Shown in pieces: positions 60,586 through 64,000 of a stretch of DNA of 64,000 nt. How positions within the stretch are numbered: the first letter of the stretch is position 1; each line of letters opens with the position of its first letter. Under the pieces are notes generated by a model. It was not told the origin of the DNA. It searched no databases and saw only the letters and a program-made list of their open reading frames with translations. The translations under genes were made by a program, and so were the position numbers. The DNA comes from Noviherbaspirillum sedimenti (GTDB lineage: Bacteria; Pseudomonadota; Gammaproteobacteria; Burkholderiales; Burkholderiaceae_D), in contig NZ_QYUQ01000002.1 of the NCBI RefSeq assembly GCF_003590835.1, forward strand, positions 3,782,001 through 3,846,000, written 5' to 3'.

Positions 60586-61755
60586 TCAGACTTCGCTCAG
60601 CTTGCGCGAATTGGCATCGGTGCGGAAGACGATAGGCCTTTCCTCCACTGCGGACTGTGCTGTGCCTGCCCGTTTGGCGGCATGCAAAATAATTTCATCG
60701 ATCTTATGCCGCATTGGCGATTTGGAGCAGACCGGATCGGCCGCCGCCGGGTCGCCAGCCAACATGAAAGCTTGGCAGCGACATCCGCCGAAGTCATTGC
60801 TTTTTTCAGGGCAGCTGCGACAGGGTTCATTCATCCAGGCGTCGCCGCGGAACGCATTGAAGGCGCTGCTGCCGTACCAGATTTCCTTCAGGGACATGCC
60901 GCGCACATTGGGCAATATCAGGCCGGGCAGGTCGCGCGCGTTGTGGCAGGGCAGCGCCAAACCATCCGGCGCCACACCCAAGAAAACCGAGCCCCACCCA
61001 TTCATGCAGGCCTTGGGACGGTCTTCATAGTAATCGGGCACCACAAACAGCAGCTTGCAGCGCTTGCCTATCTTGGCGCGATATTCTCCGACTACCCGCT
61101 CGGCTTCCAGCAATTGCTCATGGGTCGGCATCAGCTGGGCCTGATTCTTCATGGCCCAGCCGTAGTACTGTGTATTGGCCAGCTCCAGGTATTCGGCATC
61201 GAGCTCGAGTGCCATCTCGATGATCTTGTCCACATGCGGCAGGTTGTGCCGGTGCAGGACGCAGTTAATGACCATCGGATATTCATACTTCTTGATCAGC
61301 GCGGCCACCTTCCTTTTCAGGTCGAAAGTTCTTGTGCTGGACAGGAAATCGTTGAGTTCCCGGCTCGAGTCCTGGAAAGACAGCTGAATATGATCCAGTC
61401 CGGCTTGTTTCAGCGCCGCGATGCGGGTCTCGTTGATACCAATGCCGGACGTAATCAGGTTGGTATAGAAGCCGAGACGGTGGGCTTCCGCCACCAGCTC
61501 CTCGAGATCGTTGCGCGACAGCGGCTCGCCGCCGGAAAAACCGAGCTGCACCGCGCCCAGCGCACGGGCTTGGCGCATCACATCGATCCACTCGCCGGTG
61601 CTGAGCTCGTTCTTAACCGAGTCGTAATTGACCGGATTGTAGCAAAAGGCGCAATGTAGTGGACAGCGGTAAGTCAGTTCGGCCAGGAGCCAATGCGGCG
61701 GCGTCACTGGGGGAGCGACGGGCATGGCCGCAGATGTGGGGATGTGTGCGTCCAT
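60586..61755 (-). CDS. pqqE: PqqE, radical SAM enzyme of PQQ synthesis
   Basis: A 389-residue radical SAM enzyme that cross-links Glu and Tyr in the PqqA peptide, acting with PqqD. The SAM cluster motif is [11 protein letters not shown] (C-x3-C-x2-C), followed by GFSGGEPL; the SPASM-like C-terminal cluster region has [19 protein letters not shown]. It is the last gene of pqqABCDE, 2 bp after pqqD. Confidence 0.97.
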   Translation of the reverse strand: MDAHIPTSAAMPVAPPVTPPHWLLAELTYRCPLHCAFCYNPVNYDSVKNELSTGEWIDVMRQARALGAVQLGFSGGEPLSRNDLEELVAEAHRLGFYTNLITSGIGINETRIAALKQAGLDHIQLSFQDSSRELNDFLSSTRTFDLKRKVAALIKKYEYPMVINCVLHRHNLPHVDKIIEMALELDAEYLELANTQYYGWAMKNQAQLMPTHEQLLEAERVVGEYRAKIGKRCKLLFVVPDYYEDRPKACMNGWGSVFLGVAPDGLALPCHNARDLPGLILPNVRGMSLKEIWYGSSAFNAFRGDAWMNEPCRSCPEKSNDFGGCRCQAFMLAGDPAAADPVCSKSPMRHKIDEIILHAAKRAGTAQSAVEERPIVFRTDANSRKLSEV

Positions 61756-61757
61756 GG

Positions 61758-62021
61758 TCAGGCGATCCAGTTTTCCCGATGCGCGTGGTTCAGCATGGCT
61801 TCGATGTCCTCACGCAGGTCTGTGGTGTTGAACTTCGCCTCCAGCGTGCCGACGATGTCGTCAACGCTGGTTTTGCCATCGCAGCACTTCAATATTTCGG
61901 CGGCGCTGGTATTAAGCCTGATCATGCCTTCCGGGTACAGCAGAACATGGCATTTCTGCACTTCTTCCCATTGCATGCGGAAGCTCCGGTTCAGGACGGG
62001 TTTTTTTGGCAAGCTGTTCAT
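61758..62021 (-). CDS. pqqD: PqqD, PqqA peptide chaperone
   Basis: An 87-residue winged-helix RiPP recognition protein that binds PqqA and presents it to Pqq[39 protein letters not shown] is the family core. It overlaps pqqC by four bases. Confidence 0.96.
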   Translation of the reverse strand: MNSLPKKPVLNRSFRMQWEEVQKCHVLLYPEGMIRLNTSAAEILKCCDGKTSVDDIVGTLEAKFNTTDLREDIEAMLNHAHRENWIA

Positions 62022-62734
62022 TCAGGATAGGCCTTTTCAATCGCATCCAGCATGGTCCATAGGATGTCGAGCTTGAACTGCAGTATGTCGAGCGCACGGG
62101 CCTGCTGTTCGGAGGTCGTGAAATAGTCGAGCGTGACGTCCAGCCCGTGGTCGACGTCACGCTGCGCCAGCGGAATTCGACTGCGGAAATAATTCAGGCC
62201 TGCGGGCGCGATCCAGTTGTAATACTTGGGCCAAGTGGCCAGGCGGTCCTTATGAATTTGCGGCGCAAACATTTCGGTCAGCGAAGAACAGACTGCTTCC
62301 TGCCACGGTCTTCGGCGCGCGAAATCGACATAGGCATCGCAGGCGAAGCGTACGCCAGGCACCACATGGCTCATCGACAACAGCTCCTCGCGCGGAATGC
62401 CGACCGCTTCGCCCAGCTGGGTCCAAGCTTCCATGCCGCCGGCATGGTGACCTTGGTAATCATCATAGCCGTCATGGTCGAGGATGCGGGCGATCCACTT
62501 GCGGCGAGTCTCGCGATCATCGCAATTGGACAGGATCGCGGCATCCTTTTTCGGGATGATGGACTGGTAGTAGCAACGGTTGGCGACCCAGCCGCGAATC
62601 TGCGCTGGCGAGCACTGGCCGCTGTTCATGCGCAAATTGAAAGGATGGTGGATATGATAATTCTTGCCCTTGGCACGCAACTGTTCTTCGAACTCGGCGC
62701 GGGACCAGGGCGCCTGTGCATCCTTGCTGCTCAT
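62018..62734 (-). CDS. pqqC: PqqC, PQQ synthase (final oxidation)
   Basis: A 238-residue cofactorless oxidase of the haem-oxygenase fold that performs the last eight-electron ring closure to [40 protein letters not shown] and [13 protein letters not shown] contain the substrate-binding His/Tyr/Arg residues. It overlaps both neighbours by four bases. Confidence 0.97.
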   Translation of the reverse strand: MSSKDAQAPWSRAEFEEQLRAKGKNYHIHHPFNLRMNSGQCSPAQIRGWVANRCYYQSIIPKKDAAILSNCDDRETRRKWIARILDHDGYDDYQGHHAGGMEAWTQLGEAVGIPREELLSMSHVVPGVRFACDAYVDFARRRPWQEAVCSSLTEMFAPQIHKDRLATWPKYYNWIAPAGLNYFRSRIPLAQRDVDHGLDVTLDYFTTSEQQARALDILQFKLDILWTMLDAIEKAYPE

Positions 62735-63645
62735 AGCTCTATTTCCATTCCGTCGGCCGCAACCTCGATGCCATGCTCGCGCAGGATGGCCCGCTCTCGC
62801 GAATCCTCGCGCAATATTGGGTTGCTATTGTTAATATGGATGAGAATCTTGCGCTGCGCCTGCATGCGGTCCAGCACTTCGATCATACCGCCGGGACCGG
62901 ACTGCGACAGATGGCCCATGGCGGAGGCCGGTTTCTTCGACAAGCCTAATGCAATCATTTCTTCTTCGGTCCAGAAGGTGCCGTCGACCATCAGGATGTC
63001 CGCGTTCTGCATCGCCGCTTCCACCACCTCCGTCAGGTTGCCGAGGCCGGGCGCATAGAACAAGGTCCGGCCGCTTTTCTTGCTGGTGACCTGCAAGCCG
63101 ATGTTGTCGCCGGGATGCGGATCATTGCGATGCGGTGAGTAGGGCGGTGCCTTGCTCGATAAAGTGATCGCGCTAAAGACGGTGCGCTCGAGCGGCGCGA
63201 TGAAGAACGGCTTGCCGTCCGGTGTGATCGGGTTGGCACTGATACCGCAGTAATGCGACAGCACCCTGGTAATCGGCAAGCCCGTCGACAGGTCAGCTAA
63301 CACTTGCTCAGTGGCGTATAGAGGCAAGGGCATCGAACGTTCGCGCAGCATTAGCAGGCCCGTCACATGGTCGATCTGGGCATCCATCAGCAGCACTGCC
63401 GCGATGCCGCTGTCGCGCACCGCGCGCGCCGGCTGCAGTGCAGGCGCGTCATTGATCTGCTTCAGTATGTCCGGCGAAGCGTTAATCAATACCCAGTCTT
63501 GACCGTTTTCGCTGAGTGCGATCGAGGATTGCGTGCGGGCTTGGGCACGGATGCTGCCGTCTCTCAATCCCTTGCAGTTGCCGCAGTTGCAGTTCCATTG
63601 CGGGAAACCGCCGCCGGCAGCCGAGCCTAGTATATGTATTTTCAA
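62731..63645 (-). CDS. pqqB: PqqB, metallo-beta-lactamase-fold hydroxylase (TTG start)
   Basis: A 304-residue MBL-fold iron enzyme hydroxylating the PqqA-derived dityrosine-like intermediate. [21 protein letters not shown] and [15 protein letters not shown] are diagnostic. The start codon is TTG at 63645 with GGGAG six nt before it; the only nearby ATG is out of frame. It is separated from pqqA by a strong hairpin. Confidence 0.96.
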   Translation of the reverse strand: MKIHILGSAAGGGFPQWNCNCGNCKGLRDGSIRAQARTQSSIALSENGQDWVLINASPDILKQINDAPALQPARAVRDSGIAAVLLMDAQIDHVTGLLMLRERSMPLPLYATEQVLADLSTGLPITRVLSHYCGISANPITPDGKPFFIAPLERTVFSAITLSSKAPPYSPHRNDPHPGDNIGLQVTSKKSGRTLFYAPGLGNLTEVVEAAMQNADILMVDGTFWTEEEMIALGLSKKPASAMGHLSQSGPGGMIEVLDRMQAQRKILIHINNSNPILREDSRERAILREHGIEVAADGMEIEL

Positions 63646-63655
63646 GCATGACTCC

Positions 63656-63687
63656 CGAGAGCGAGGCCCGCCGGCACCTCGCTCTCG
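63656..63687 (-). terminator. Attenuating hairpin between pqqA and pqqB
   Basis: CGAGAGCGAGG and CCTCGCTCTCG form an 11-bp stem with a 10-nt loop just after the pqqA stop codon. It would make pqqA transcript more abundant or stable than the enzyme genes, as expected for a precursor peptide. Confidence 0.65.
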
Positions 63688-63697
63688 CAAATGTATA

Positions 63698-63772
63698 TCA
63701 GCGATTAGCGATATACATCGTGATTTCAAAACCAAAGCGGAAGTTAATGGCTTGCGGTTTTTCCCATGTCAT
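63698..63772 (-). CDS. pqqA: PqqA, precursor peptide of PQQ
   Basis: A 24-residue peptide [20 protein letters not shown] followed by IANR. The conserved Glu and Tyr, spaced E-x3-Y (E16 and Y20), are the atoms of PQQ. GGAGACCATC precedes the ATG. It is the first gene of the operon. Confidence 0.96.
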   Translation of the reverse strand: MTWEKPQAINFRFGFEITMYIANR

Positions 63773-63910
63773 GATGGTCTCCTATGCAATCTTGTTGATG
63801 AATGGTTGAGTTTTTATCCGGCCAAAAATTTCAACCGGATGAAGTTCATTGTTGCAGAAGTGTCTTTCCTTTGGCAAGCGAATACACCCATCGGCCAAAT
63901 GATTTTCACA

Positions 63911-64000
63911 TCACCGCAGATCCGCAATCGCCCGGCGCAATGCAGCGGCGATCAGTGGATCGCTGGCCGCATGCGTACCGCCCTCGACCCAACGTACATC
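63911..64000 (-). CDS. C-terminal end of an unidentified protein (partial, hydrolase-like?)
   Basis: Minus-strand frame DVRWVEGGTHAASDPLIAAALRRAIADLR ends in a stop at 63911 and runs off the window. The motif GGTHAASDP with a terminal helix is reminiscent of the His-containing C-terminus of alpha/beta hydrolases such as prolyl aminopeptidase, but 29 residues are too few to be sure. Confidence 0.4.
   Translation of the reverse strand, partial: DVRWVEGGTHAASDPLIAAALRRAIADLR

Noticed and set aside
1..64000. CRISPR array, tRNA or rRNA genes
   Set aside because: No regularly spaced short repeats, cloverleaf-like sequence or rRNA motif was noticed by eye; a tRNAscan or CRISPR finder run would be decisive.

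Overview
The window comes from a Gram-negative, probably betaproteobacterial (Burkholderiales-like) chromosome. This is inferred from family composition only: DUF1329 proteins, BKACE, PQQ dehydrogenases and paired MarR regulators. No rRNA or tRNA gene was seen to fix the taxon. Almost everything is catabolic: three Rieske ring-hydroxylating oxygenases, a KstD-like flavin dehydrogenase, acyl-CoA dehydrogenases, enoyl-CoA hydratases and MaoC hydratases, a CitE-type lyase, a BKACE enzyme, SDRs, VOC proteins and many SnoaL/NTF2-like proteins. The set suggests oxidation of a cyclic (alicyclic, terpenoid-like or steroid-like) substrate, then CoA-linked ring cleavage and chain shortening. The actual substrate cannot be read from the sequence.

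Layout. 0-3 kb: 3' end of a quinohemoprotein alcohol dehydrogenase, a SnoaL protein and a Rieske oxygenase. 3-6.2 kb (minus strand): a complete three-component Rieske system (oxygenase, Rieske ferredoxin, PDR-type reductase) plus an EthD protein. 6.5-10.2 kb: SnoaL, E1 alpha/beta of a 2-oxoacid-dehydrogenase-like enzyme, a free lipoyl domain and MarR-1. 10.4-15.4 kb: a large PAS sensor kinase and a GAF-GGDEF-EAL protein. 15.7-23.7 kb: two enoyl-CoA hydratases and a MaoC protein on the minus strand, then MaoC, two acyl-CoA dehydrogenases, CitE and MarR-2 on the plus strand. 23.7-31.7 kb: Gfo/Idh oxidoreductase, VOC, GMC oxidase, APH-like kinase, two SDRs, TetR and an ABM-like protein. 31.9-36.2 kb (minus strand): VOC, SnoaL, Rieske oxygenase and DUF1329. 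36.8-49.4 kb: flavin dehydrogenase, AraC, DUF1329, SnoaL, two acyl-CoA dehydrogenases, BKACE, NmrA, two VOC proteins and SnoaL.

49.4-56 kb is a scarred mobile region: two IS5-family elements, IS remnants, a 157-bp MITE and several truncated genes, with an intact AraC and an SDR between them. 56-58.2 kb repeats the DUF1329-SnoaL module of 40.3-42.4 kb. 58.4-63.8 kb holds a cytochrome c-PQQ dehydrogenase fusion resembling polyvinyl-alcohol dehydrogenase and a convergent pqqABCDE operon, so the cofactor for the quinoproteins at both edges of the window is made here.

The most notable regulatory signal is a TATGCA-centred element that sits in the same register between the -35 and -10 boxes of at least five promoters spread over 40 kb. 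It suggests one regulon, possibly controlled by the two near-identical MarR proteins. The most notable structural signals are repeated modules (one direct, one inverted), a mosaic DUF1329 paralogue and a strong stem-loop leader before the PQQ dehydrogenase.
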